A stretch of DNA of 64,000 bases from Streptomyces sp. V2I9. Its GTDB lineage: Bacteria; Actinomycetota; Actinomycetes; Streptomycetales; Streptomycetaceae. The notes below the pieces were generated by a model. The model ran no database searches, was not told the DNA's origin, and saw nothing but the letters and a program-made list of their open reading frames with translations. Position numbers and translations under genes: made by a program. The DNA lies in the NCBI RefSeq assembly GCF_030817475.1, contig NZ_JAUSZJ010000002.1:5098626-5162625 (forward strand). The letters run 5' to 3'. Below, piece after piece: positions 34,371-41,834 of the stretch; the stretch's first letter is position 1, and every line of letters starts with the position of its first letter.

Positions 34371-36590
34371 ATGAAACCGACCGAGAGCGCCGCCCCGGTG
34401 TCGCGGCTGCAAGGTTTCGCCGGCCTCACGGCCCCCGTGGGCGCGGTCGTCGTGGCGATCGCCGCCTTACTGCTGGCGGTCGGGTCGTACCGGACCGTCC
34501 AGCAGGGCCACGCACTCTTTCCGGACGGGGCGGTCGGCTGGTCGCTCGCCGTGCTCACCGGGATCATCGTCGGCCATCTGGTCGCCCTCGGCCGTGACCG
34601 GTGGTGGGGCGGCACCGGCTCCGGCGCCGCCCTCACCCTCGCGGTGCTCCTGCTGTACGGCTGGCTCCCGGCCGTCCTGGTCTCCCTCGCCGTCGTGGTG
34701 CTCGTCGGGACCGCCCGCCGGCACCGCTGGTGGCAGGGGCTGCTGCACGGCGGGGTCGACATGCTCGGTATCGCCGCCGCCGCCCTCGTGCTGGCCGCCT
34801 TCGGCGAGGTCCCCACCGTCGAGGAGCCCTGGCGGCCACTCGACTGGGGCATCGCGGCCGTCCCGGAACTGCTCCTGACGGCGTCCACGTATCTGCTCGT
34901 CACCCGCGTCCTGCTCTGGTACGCCCAGGCCCCGCACAGCGGCGGACTGCCCACCATCGCCCGTACGGCGATGCTGCGGCAGGGGCTCGTCGCCGTGGCG
35001 CTGCTGGGGCTCGCCCCGCTGATCTGCGCCGTGGCGATGTCCATGCCCGTCCTGCTGCCGCTCTTCGCGGTGCCGCTCATCGCCCTGGACTCCACGCTGT
35101 GGATCGCCCGCGCCCGTGCCGAGGAGCAGTTGCGCGACCCGCTGACCGGGCTCCCCAACCGCCAGTGGCTGCTGGAGCGGACCTGGTCGGCGCTGGAGGA
35201 CGCGGAGTCCCTCGGCACCCGCTCCGCCCTGGTCCTCATCGACCTCGACCGTTTCCGCGCGGTCAACGACACCCTGGGGCACCTGGCCGGCGACCGGCTG
35301 CTGCTCCAGATAGCGGAGCGTCTGCGGCTGGCCCTGCCGCGCGGCGCGGAGGTGGCCCGGCTGGGCGGCGACGAGTTCGCCGTGCTGCTGCCGCACACCG
35401 ACTCCACCACCAGTGCCCAGCAGGTCGCCCGCCACCTGGTCGCCGAACTGTCCTCGCCGCTCGACCTCGACGGGCTGATCCTCGTCCTGGAGGCCAGCGC
35501 CGGGGTCGCGGTCCACCCGGACCACGCCCTGGACGCCGAGGGGCTGCTGCGCCGGGCGGACGTCGCGATGTACCAGGCCAAGCGGGACCGCACGGGCGTG
35601 GAGGTCTACGAGTCCAAGCGGGACAGCAACACCCCCGACCGGCTCGGGCTCCTCGGTGATCTCCGCCGGGCGCTGGACGCGGGCGAGGTCGAGCTGCACT
35701 ACCAGCCCAAGGTCCGCTTCGACGGGCAGGTCGCAGGCCTGGAGGCGCTGGTGCGCTGGGTGCACCCGGAGCGCGGCCGGGTCCCCCCGGACGAGTTCAT
35801 CGCCATCGCGGAGTCCTCCGGTTTGATGCCGCACCTCACCGAGTACGTGCTGGAGACGGCGCTCGCCCAGGTCGCCCGCTGGCGGGCGCAGGGCCTGTTC
35901 GTCCCGGTGGCGGTCAACGTCTCCCCGCGCGACGTGCACACCCCCGGCTTCGCCGGGAGCGTCGCCGCCCGGCTCGCCCGCCACGGCGTGCCCGCGGGAG
36001 CGCTCCAACTGGAGATCACCGAGCACGTGCTGCTGGAGGACCCGCAGCGCGCCGCCGACACCCTGGCAGGTCTCACCGCGCACGGCGTGAAGATGTCCCT
36101 CGACGACTTCGGGACCGGCTATTCCTCCCTGGTCCACCTGCGCAGGCTCCCGGTCAGCGAGCTGAAGATCGACCGCTCCTTCGTGGCCCGCCTGGCGGTC
36201 GACCACGAGGACGCCGAGATCGTCCGCTGCACCATCGACCTGGCCCACTCGCTCGGCCTGGTCGTCGTCGCGGAGGGCGTCGAGGACGACGAGACGTGGG
36301 AGCGGCTGCGGGATCTGCGGTGCGACGCGGTGCAGGGGTGGCTGGTGGCGGCCGCCATGCCGCCGCAGGAGACGACGGCCTGGCTGCGGGCGCGCGGCGA
36401 GCACGGCTGGCGGCGGCCCGCGGAGCTGAAGGCGCAGGCCGCGGCCGCCGCCACCGGCTCGGCGACGGGCTCGATGAACGCGTCGCTCAACGGCGTGGTC
36501 AACGGCGCCGTGAACGGTGCGGTCAACGGCGCCGTGAACGGCTCGGCGAACCGGGCGGCGGACGGCCCGGCGGAGACCGACACCCCCTGA
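34371..36590 (+). CDS. rmdB: GGDEF-EAL cyclic di-GMP protein, RmdB-like, with TTA codon
   Basis: A 739-residue membrane protein: an N-terminal block of membrane helices (VGAVVVAIAALLLAVGSY and later), a GGDEF domain (RLGGDEFAV, about 332-336) and an EAL domain (LEALVRW from Glu458; DDFGTG at 578-583; EGVED). All EAL catalytic motifs look intact, so phosphodiesterase activity is expected; the RxxD product-inhibition site before GGDEF is absent. Position next to ligA matches S. coelicolor RmdB, shown to degrade c-di-GMP and affect development (from memory). Codon 33 is TTA (34467-34469), so full expression should need bldA. The C-terminus has an Asn-Gly repeat. ATG follows AGGGA. Confidence 0.88.
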   Translation: MKPTESAAPVSRLQGFAGLTAPVGAVVVAIAALLLAVGSYRTVQQGHALFPDGAVGWSLAVLTGIIVGHLVALGRDRWWGGTGSGAALTLAVLLLYGWLPAVLVSLAVVVLVGTARRHRWWQGLLHGGVDMLGIAAAALVLAAFGEVPTVEEPWRPLDWGIAAVPELLLTASTYLLVTRVLLWYAQAPHSGGLPTIARTAMLRQGLVAVALLGLAPLICAVAMSMPVLLPLFAVPLIALDSTLWIARARAEEQLRDPLTGLPNRQWLLERTWSALEDAESLGTRSALVLIDLDRFRAVNDTLGHLAGDRLLLQIAERLRLALPRGAEVARLGGDEFAVLLPHTDSTTSAQQVARHLVAELSSPLDLDGLILVLEASAGVAVHPDHALDAEGLLRRADVAMYQAKRDRTGVEVYESKRDSNTPDRLGLLGDLRRALDAGEVELHYQPKVRFDGQVAGLEALVRWVHPERGRVPPDEFIAIAESSGLMPHLTEYVLETALAQVARWRAQGLFVPVAVNVSPRDVHTPGFAGSVAARLARHGVPAGALQLEITEHVLLEDPQRAADTLAGLTAHGVKMSLDDFGTGYSSLVHLRRLPVSELKIDRSFVARLAVDHEDAEIVRCTIDLAHSLGLVVVAEGVEDDETWERLRDLRCDAVQGWLVAAAMPPQETTAWLRARGEHGWRRPAELKAQAAAAATGSATGSMNASLNGVVNGAVNGAVNGAVNGSANRAADGPAETDTP
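36486..36545 (+). repeat. Five 12-bp tandem repeats at the 3' end of the rmdB-like gene
   Basis: CTCAACGGCGTG, GTCAACGGCGCC, GTGAACGGTGCG, GTCAACGGCGCC and GTGAACGGCTCG run head to tail in frame, encoding LNGV-VNGA-VNGA-VNGA-VNGS. Copy number could change by slippage without breaking the frame. The repeat lies after the EAL domain. Confidence 0.85.
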
Positions 36591-36660
36591 GGACCACGGG
36601 GACGCGGCCCGTGAAGGCGCAGCCCGATCGGGGTGGGGCACCCGCCCTCGGGAGACCCCA

Positions 36661-36666
36661 TAGGAT
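36661..36666 (+). promoter_or_regulatory. -10 box of the gatCAB operon
   Basis: TAGGAT, followed by a leader of about 32 bases containing GAGGAT before the gatC ATG at 36705. It is the best promoter candidate for the operon. Confidence 0.5.
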
Positions 36667-36704
36667 TGGGCCAAAACCACACACCAACCCCTGAGGATCG
36701 CTGC

Positions 36705-37001
36705 ATGCCTGGCATCACGCGCGAGGAGGTCGCCCACCTCGCCCGGCTGGCGCGTCTGGAGCTGAAGGGCGAAGAGCTCGATCACTTCGCCGGTCAGCTC
36801 GACGACATCATCGGCGCGGTCGCCCGCGTCTCCGAGGTCGCCGACCAAGACGTACCGCCGACCTCCCACCCGCTGCCGCTGACCAACGTCATGCGCGCGG
36901 ACGAGGTCCGTCCGTCGCTCACCCCCGCGCAGGCACTCTCCGGCGCCCCGGCCCAGGAGCAGCAGCGTTTCAAGGTGCCGCAGATCCTGGGGGAGGACTG
37001 A
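36705..37001 (+). CDS. gatC: Asp-tRNA(Asn)/Glu-tRNA(Gln) amidotransferase subunit C
   Basis: The 98-residue GatC, which wraps around GatA and GatB. It has the helical N-terminus ITREEVAHLARLARLELKGEEL and the conserved PTSHPLPLTNVMRADEV and C-terminal FKVPQILG. ATG after GAGGAT. First gene of gatC-gatA-(80 aa)-gatB; five bases before gatA. The complex makes Gln-tRNA(Gln) and/or Asn-tRNA(Asn) by transamidation, essential where the direct synthetases are missing. Confidence 0.97.
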   Translation: MPGITREEVAHLARLARLELKGEELDHFAGQLDDIIGAVARVSEVADQDVPPTSHPLPLTNVMRADEVRPSLTPAQALSGAPAQEQQRFKVPQILGED

Positions 37002-37006
37002 TCACC

Positions 37007-38500
37007 ATGTCGGACATCATCAAGCTCACCGCGGCCGAGATCGCCGCGAAGATCGCCTCCGGCGAGCTGACCGCCGTCGAGGTCACCGAGGCCCACCTGG
37101 CCCGGATCGACGCCGTCGACGAGAAGGTCCACGCCTTCCTGCACATCGATCGCGAGGGCGCGCTCGCCCAGGCACGCGCCGTGGACGCCAAGCGCGAGGC
37201 GGGCGAGAAGCTCGGCCCGCTGGCCGGCGTCCCGCTCGCCCTCAAGGACATCTTCACCACCAAGGACATGCCGACCACCGTCGGCTCCAAGATCCTCGAA
37301 GGCTGGGTCCCGCCGTACGACGCGACGCTCACGCAGAAGCTGCGCGCCGCCGACGTCGTCATTCTCGGCAAGACCAACATGGACGAGTTCGCCATGGGGT
37401 CCTCCACCGAGAACAGCGCCTACGGCCCCACCGGCAACCCCTGGGACCTCACCCGCATCCCCGGCGGCTCCGGCGGCGGCTCCTCCGCCGCCCTCGCCTC
37501 CTACGAGGCCCCGCTCGCCATCGGCACGGACACCGGCGGCTCGATCCGCCAGCCCGCCGCCGTCACCGGCACCGTCGGCGTCAAGCCCACCTACGGCGGC
37601 GTCTCCCGCTACGGCATGGTCGCCTTCTCGTCCTCCCTGGACCAGGGCGGGCCCTGCGCCCGTACGGTCCTGGACGCGGCGCTGCTGCACGAGGCCATCG
37701 CCGGACACGACCCGATGGACTCGACCTCCATCGACGCCCCGGTCCCGCCGGTCGTCGAGGCCGCCCGCAACGGCTCCGTCGAGGGCATGCGCGTCGGCGT
37801 CGTCAAGCAGTTCCGCGGCGAGGGCTACCAGGCGGGCGTGCTCCAGCGGTTCGATGAGTCGGTCGAGCTGCTGAAGTCGCTCGGCGCCACGGTCATCGAG
37901 CTGGACTGCCCGTCGTTCGACCTGGCGCTCTCCGCGTACTACCTGATCGCCCCGTCCGAGTGCTCCTCCAACCTGGCCCGCTTCGACGCCATGCGCTACG
38001 GGCTGCGGGTCGGCGACGACGGCACCCGCTCGGCCGAGGACGTCACCGCGCTCACCCGCGAGGCCGGTTTCGGCGACGAGGTCAAGCGCCGCGTCATCCT
38101 GGGCACGTACGCGCTCAGCTCCGGCTACTACGACGCGTACTACGGCTCGGCCCAGAAGGTCCGCACCCTCATCACCCAGGACTTCGAGAAGGCGTTCGAG
38201 CAGGTCGACGTGATCGTCTCCCCGACGACCCCGACCACCGCCTTCCCGATCGGCGAGCGCGCCGACGACCCGATGGCGATGTACCTCGCGGACCTGTGCA
38301 CCATCCCCACCAACCTGGCCGGCAACTCCGCCATGTCGCTGCCCTGCGGCCTGGCCCCGGAGGACGGCCTGCCGGTCGGACTGCAGATCATCGCCCCCGC
38401 CATGAAGGACGACCGGCTCTACAAGGTCGGAGCGGCCGTCGAGGCCGCCTTCGTGGAAAAGTGGGGGCACCCGCTGCTTGAGGAGGCTCCGTCGCTGTGA
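37007..38500 (+). CDS. gatA: Asp-tRNA(Asn)/Glu-tRNA(Gln) amidotransferase subunit A
   Basis: The 497-residue glutaminase subunit, amidase signature family. The Ser-cisSer-Lys triad is placed in ALKDIFTTKD (Lys) and PGGSGGGSSAALAS, with the flanking DTGGSIRQPA. It releases ammonia from glutamine for GatB. ATG at 37007 after GGGGGAGG. Its TGA overlaps the GTG of the following small gene by four bases. Confidence 0.97.
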   Translation: MSDIIKLTAAEIAAKIASGELTAVEVTEAHLARIDAVDEKVHAFLHIDREGALAQARAVDAKREAGEKLGPLAGVPLALKDIFTTKDMPTTVGSKILEGWVPPYDATLTQKLRAADVVILGKTNMDEFAMGSSTENSAYGPTGNPWDLTRIPGGSGGGSSAALASYEAPLAIGTDTGGSIRQPAAVTGTVGVKPTYGGVSRYGMVAFSSSLDQGGPCARTVLDAALLHEAIAGHDPMDSTSIDAPVPPVVEAARNGSVEGMRVGVVKQFRGEGYQAGVLQRFDESVELLKSLGATVIELDCPSFDLALSAYYLIAPSECSSNLARFDAMRYGLRVGDDGTRSAEDVTALTREAGFGDEVKRRVILGTYALSSGYYDAYYGSAQKVRTLITQDFEKAFEQVDVIVSPTTPTTAFPIGERADDPMAMYLADLCTIPTNLAGNSAMSLPCGLAPEDGLPVGLQIIAPAMKDDRLYKVGAAVEAAFVEKWGHPLLEEAPSL

Positions 38501-38739
38501 GTGCCATGGCAAAGAAGGCCAGTAACTTCAAGAAGTCCAAGACCGGGCTGTACGTCTCGCTCGGCAGTACCGCGTTCGGCGCGATCAGCATCGCCAAGCA
38601 GGCGAAGCTCGCCCGCCAGGACAACGACGTGCTGCGGCTCGTCGACGCGGCGGTCTCCGCGGCCGCCATCGTCACCGGACTCGCGATCCTCTATCGCGAA
38701 CTGAAGCGTCTCGGCGACGACGACGTTCTGCTGGGCTGA
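38497..38739 (+). CDS. Small membrane protein inside the gat operon, 80 aa
   Basis: An 80-residue protein with basic N-terminus (MAKKASNFKKSK), a hydrophobic segment (YVSLGSTAFGAISIAK) and a second (DAAVSAAAIVTGLAILY) followed by REL and acidic DDD. The GTG at 38497 overlaps the gatA stop (GTGA) with GAGGAGG ten bases ahead, so it is coupled to gatA; the ATG at 38506 is an alternative. No family recognised. It lies 16 bases before gatB, in the middle of an otherwise standard gat operon. Function unknown. Confidence 0.85.
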   Translation: MSAMAKKASNFKKSKTGLYVSLGSTAFGAISIAKQAKLARQDNDVLRLVDAAVSAAAIVTGLAILYRELKRLGDDDVLLG

Positions 38740-38755
38740 GAGGGAAAGTTTCACC

Positions 38756-40265
38756 GTGACTGTCACCGACCTGGTGTCGTACGAGGACGCGCTCGCGTCC
38801 TACGACCCCGTCATGGGCCTCGAAGTCCATGTCGAGCTCGGCACCAAGACCAAGATGTTCTGCGGCTGCTCCACGGAGCTGAAGCAGGACGCCAACTCCC
38901 AGACCTGCCCGGTCTGCCTCGGACTGCCCGGCGCGTTGCCGGTCGTCAACGAGATCGGCGTGGAATCGGCCATCAAGATCGGTCTCGCGCTCCACTGCGA
39001 GATCGCCGAATGGTGCCGTTTCGCCCGGAAGAACTACTTCTATCCGGACATGCCGAAGAACTTCCAGACCTCGCAGTACGACGAGCCGATCGCCTTCAAC
39101 GGCTATCTGGACGTCCAGCTGGAGGACGGCGAGATCTTCCGCGTGGAGATCGAGCGCGCCCACATGGAGGAGGACACCGGCAAGTCGACGCACGTCGGCG
39201 GAGCCACCGGCCGCATCCACGGCGCGTCCCACTCCCTGCTCGACTACAACCGGGCCGGCATCCCGCTCATCGAGATCGTCACCAAGCCGATCGAGGGAGC
39301 CGGGGCCCGTGCCCCCGAGGTCGCCAAGGCGTACGTCGCCGAGCTGCGCGAGCTGATCAAGGCCCTCGGGGTCTCCGAGGCCCGCATGGAGATGGGCCAG
39401 ATGCGCTGCGACGTCAACCTGTCGCTGCGCCCCAACGGCACCGAGACCTTCGGCACCCGCTCCGAGACGAAGAACGTGAACTCGCTGCGCTCCGTCGAGC
39501 GGGCCGCGCGCTTCGAGATCCAGCGGCACGCCGCCGTGCTGTCCTCGGGCGGCACGATCGTGCAGGAGACCCGGCACTTCCACGAGGAGGACGGCTCCAC
39601 CACGGCCGGCCGCATCAAGGACAACGCCGAGGACTACCGCTACTTCCCCGAGCCGGACCTGGTCCCCGTCGCGCCCGCGCGCGACTGGGTCGAGGAGCTG
39701 CGCAAGGGCCTCCCCGAGCTGCCCCGGCTGCGCCGGGCGCGGCTCAAGGAGGAGTGGGGCGTCTCCGACCACGACATGCAGTCCATCCTCAACGCGGGCG
39801 CCGTCGACCTGATCGTCGCCACGATCGAGGCGGGCGCCCCCGCGGACCAGGCCCGCAAGTGGTGGATGGGCGAGCTGGCCCGCAACGCCCAACGAGACCG
39901 GCCGCGGTCTGGACGAGCTGCCGATCACCCCGGCGCAGGTCGCCCGGGTGGCCGCGCTCGTCGCCGCGGGCGACCTCAACGACAAGCTGGCCCGCCAGGT
40001 CATCGAGGGCGTCCTCGCGGGCGAGGGCGACCCGGACACCGTCGTCGAGAAGCGCGGCCTGAAGGTCGTCTCGGACGAGGGCGCGCTGTCCACGGCCGTG
40101 GACGAGGCCATCGCGGGCAACGCGGCCATCGCGGACAAGATCCGCGGCGGCAAGGTCGCGGCGGCGGGCGCGCTCGTCGGCGCGGTCATGAAGGCCACCC
40201 GGGGCCAGGCGGACGCGGCGCGCGTGCGCGAGCTGATCCTGGAGAAGCTCGGCGTCGAGGGCTGA
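38756..40265 (+). pseudogene. gatB: gatB, amidotransferase subunit B, interrupted by a one-base frameshift
   Basis: The kinase/transamidase subunit that activates the misacylated tRNA. The first frame gives EVHVELGTKTKMFCGCS, CPVCLGLPGALPVVN, YFYPDMPKNFQTSQYD and MEEDTGKSTHVGG up to WWMGELARNA, then leaves the family sequence. The rest of GatB (LDELPITPAQVARVAALV... LILEKLGV) is in the +1-shifted frame, ending at 40265. Reading the CCC at 39888-39890 as CC restores one 502-residue protein without other changes. GatB should be essential in this genus, so a sequencing or assembly error is the likeliest cause, but the sequence as given cannot make full-length GatB. GTG start after AGAGGG. Confidence 0.9.
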
Positions 40266-40280
40266 CCGCCCGACCGTCCC

Positions 40281-40334
40281 GAAGGGGCGGTGCACCGGTA
40301 CGTACTCCTGTACGTACCGGTGCACCGCCCCTTC
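40281..40334 (+). terminator. 25-bp perfect hairpin ending the gat operon
   Basis: 40281-40305 and 40310-40334 are exact reverse complements over 25 bases around a 4-base loop TCCT. The sequence contains GGTACGTAC and GGTGCACC sub-palindromes. It starts 15 bases after gatB. It has no long T run but is by far the most stable hairpin seen in the window. Confidence 0.93.
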
Positions 40335-40427
40335 AACCGTCCCGCCCTGCCTCGTCCCGCCCCACGCCCCGCCCCGCCCCGCACCGGGCCGCCCCCGGCG
40401 CTGTCGCGCAGAACCCGGGAGCATCCG

Positions 40428-41687
40428 CTGAACACCCTCACCGCCGAGTTCGTCTCCTTCGCCCTGCTCCTGGGCGTCCTCGCCTTCGCCGTGCTGCGTC
40501 CCCGCGGGCTGCCGGAGGCGGCCGCCGCCGTGCCCGCCGCGATCCTCGTGGTGGCCGTGGGGGCGGTGTCCTGGTCCGAGGCGCGGGAGCAGGCCGGAGA
40601 GCTGCTGCCCGTCGTCGGGTTCCTCGCCGCGATCCTCGTGCTCGCCCGGCTCTGCGCGGACGAGGGGCTGTTCCGGGCCGCCGGTGAGCTGGTCGCCCGC
40701 GCCTGCCGGGGCCGGACCCGGCCCCTCCTCGGCGGCGTCTTCGCCGTCGCCTCGCTCATCACCGCCGTCCTCAGCCTGGACGCCACCGTCGTCCTGCTCA
40801 CCCCGGTCGTCCTCGCCACCGCCGCCCGGGTCGGCGCGCGGCCCCGCCCGTACGTCTACGCCTGCGCGCACCTCGCCAACTCCGCCTCCCTCCTGCTCCC
40901 CGTCTCCAACCTCACCAACCTGCTGGCGTTCACCGCGAGCGGCCTTTCCTTCACCCGGTTCGCCGCGCTGATGGCGCTGCCGTGGCTCGCCGCCGTCGCC
41001 GTCGAGTACGCCGTGTTCCGCCGGGCGTTCCGGGCCGACCTGGCCGCCGGGGCGCACCCGCCGGACCCCGAGGCGGAGCGCACGCCCGTGCCGGTCTTCA
41101 CGCTCGTCGTGCTGGCGCTGACGCTGGCCGGGTTCGTCGTCACCTCGTTCGCGGGGGCGGAACCGCTGTGGGCGGCGCTGGCCGGGGCCCTGGTGCTCGG
41201 CGTCCGGGCGCTCGTCAAGCGGGAGACCACGCCCCTGGCCGTCGTCCGTGCGGCCAACCCGCTGTTCTGCCTCTTCGTCCTCGCGCTCGGCGTCGTCGTC
41301 AAGGCCGTCGTCGACAACGGGCTCAGCGACGGGATCGCCGCCCTGCTGCCCGACGGCGACACCCTGCCCGCCCTGCTCGGTGTCGCCGCGGTCGCCGCGC
41401 TGCTCGCCAACCTGATCAACAATCTGCCCGCGATCCTCGCCCTGCTGCCGATCGTCGCGGCCGCCGGACCCGGACCGCTGCTCGCCGCCCTCATCGGGGT
41501 CAACATCGGGCCGAACCTGACCTACGTCGGATCGCTGGCCACCCTCCTGTGGCGGCGCATCCTGCACGCCCACGGCGACGCCCCCGAGCTGGGCCGCTTC
41601 ACCCGGCTCGGGCTGGCGACCGTACCGGCGACGCTCCTGGCGGCCACCGTCGCGCTCTGGGCATCGCTGCACCTCATCGGGGTGTGA
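40428..41687 (+). CDS. ArsB/SLC13-type membrane transporter
   Basis: A 419-residue membrane protein with about ten or eleven hydrophobic segments, in two halves, each with a characteristic loop: LITAVLSLDATVVLLTPVV and LLANLINNLPAILALLPIV. The C-terminal IGVNIGPNLTYVGSLATLLWRR is the ArsB/NhaD-family signature. Arsenite, anion or sodium transport are possible. The start is a problem: a GTG at 40290 lies within the gat terminator, and there is no ATG/GTG/TTG before the conserved LNTLTAEFVSF. CTG at 40428 follows GGGAG at seven bases and is proposed as a rare start codon. No arsenate reductase or regulator is adjacent. Confidence 0.82.
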   Translation: MNTLTAEFVSFALLLGVLAFAVLRPRGLPEAAAAVPAAILVVAVGAVSWSEAREQAGELLPVVGFLAAILVLARLCADEGLFRAAGELVARACRGRTRPLLGGVFAVASLITAVLSLDATVVLLTPVVLATAARVGARPRPYVYACAHLANSASLLLPVSNLTNLLAFTASGLSFTRFAALMALPWLAAVAVEYAVFRRAFRADLAAGAHPPDPEAERTPVPVFTLVVLALTLAGFVVTSFAGAEPLWAALAGALVLGVRALVKRETTPLAVVRAANPLFCLFVLALGVVVKAVVDNGLSDGIAALLPDGDTLPALLGVAAVAALLANLINNLPAILALLPIVAAAGPGPLLAALIGVNIGPNLTYVGSLATLLWRRILHAHGDAPELGRFTRLGLATVPATLLAATVALWASLHLIGV

Positions 41688-41834
41688 ACCGGAGGGTGCG
41701 TCGGGGTGCGGGAGGGCGGTTGGACTTCTGGTCCGACCTCTTGGACGTTCACCACGGGGCCGTACGCAGTCCTTCCCGGGGCCATCTGACGTGACTAGCT
41801 TCCCGGCTGTAACCCCCGGAACCAGGAGGCTCCT

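Noticed and set aside
31266..34412. 1048-residue minus-strand frame opposite ligA
   Set aside because: Antisense shadow of ligA and neighbours; no recognised motifs.
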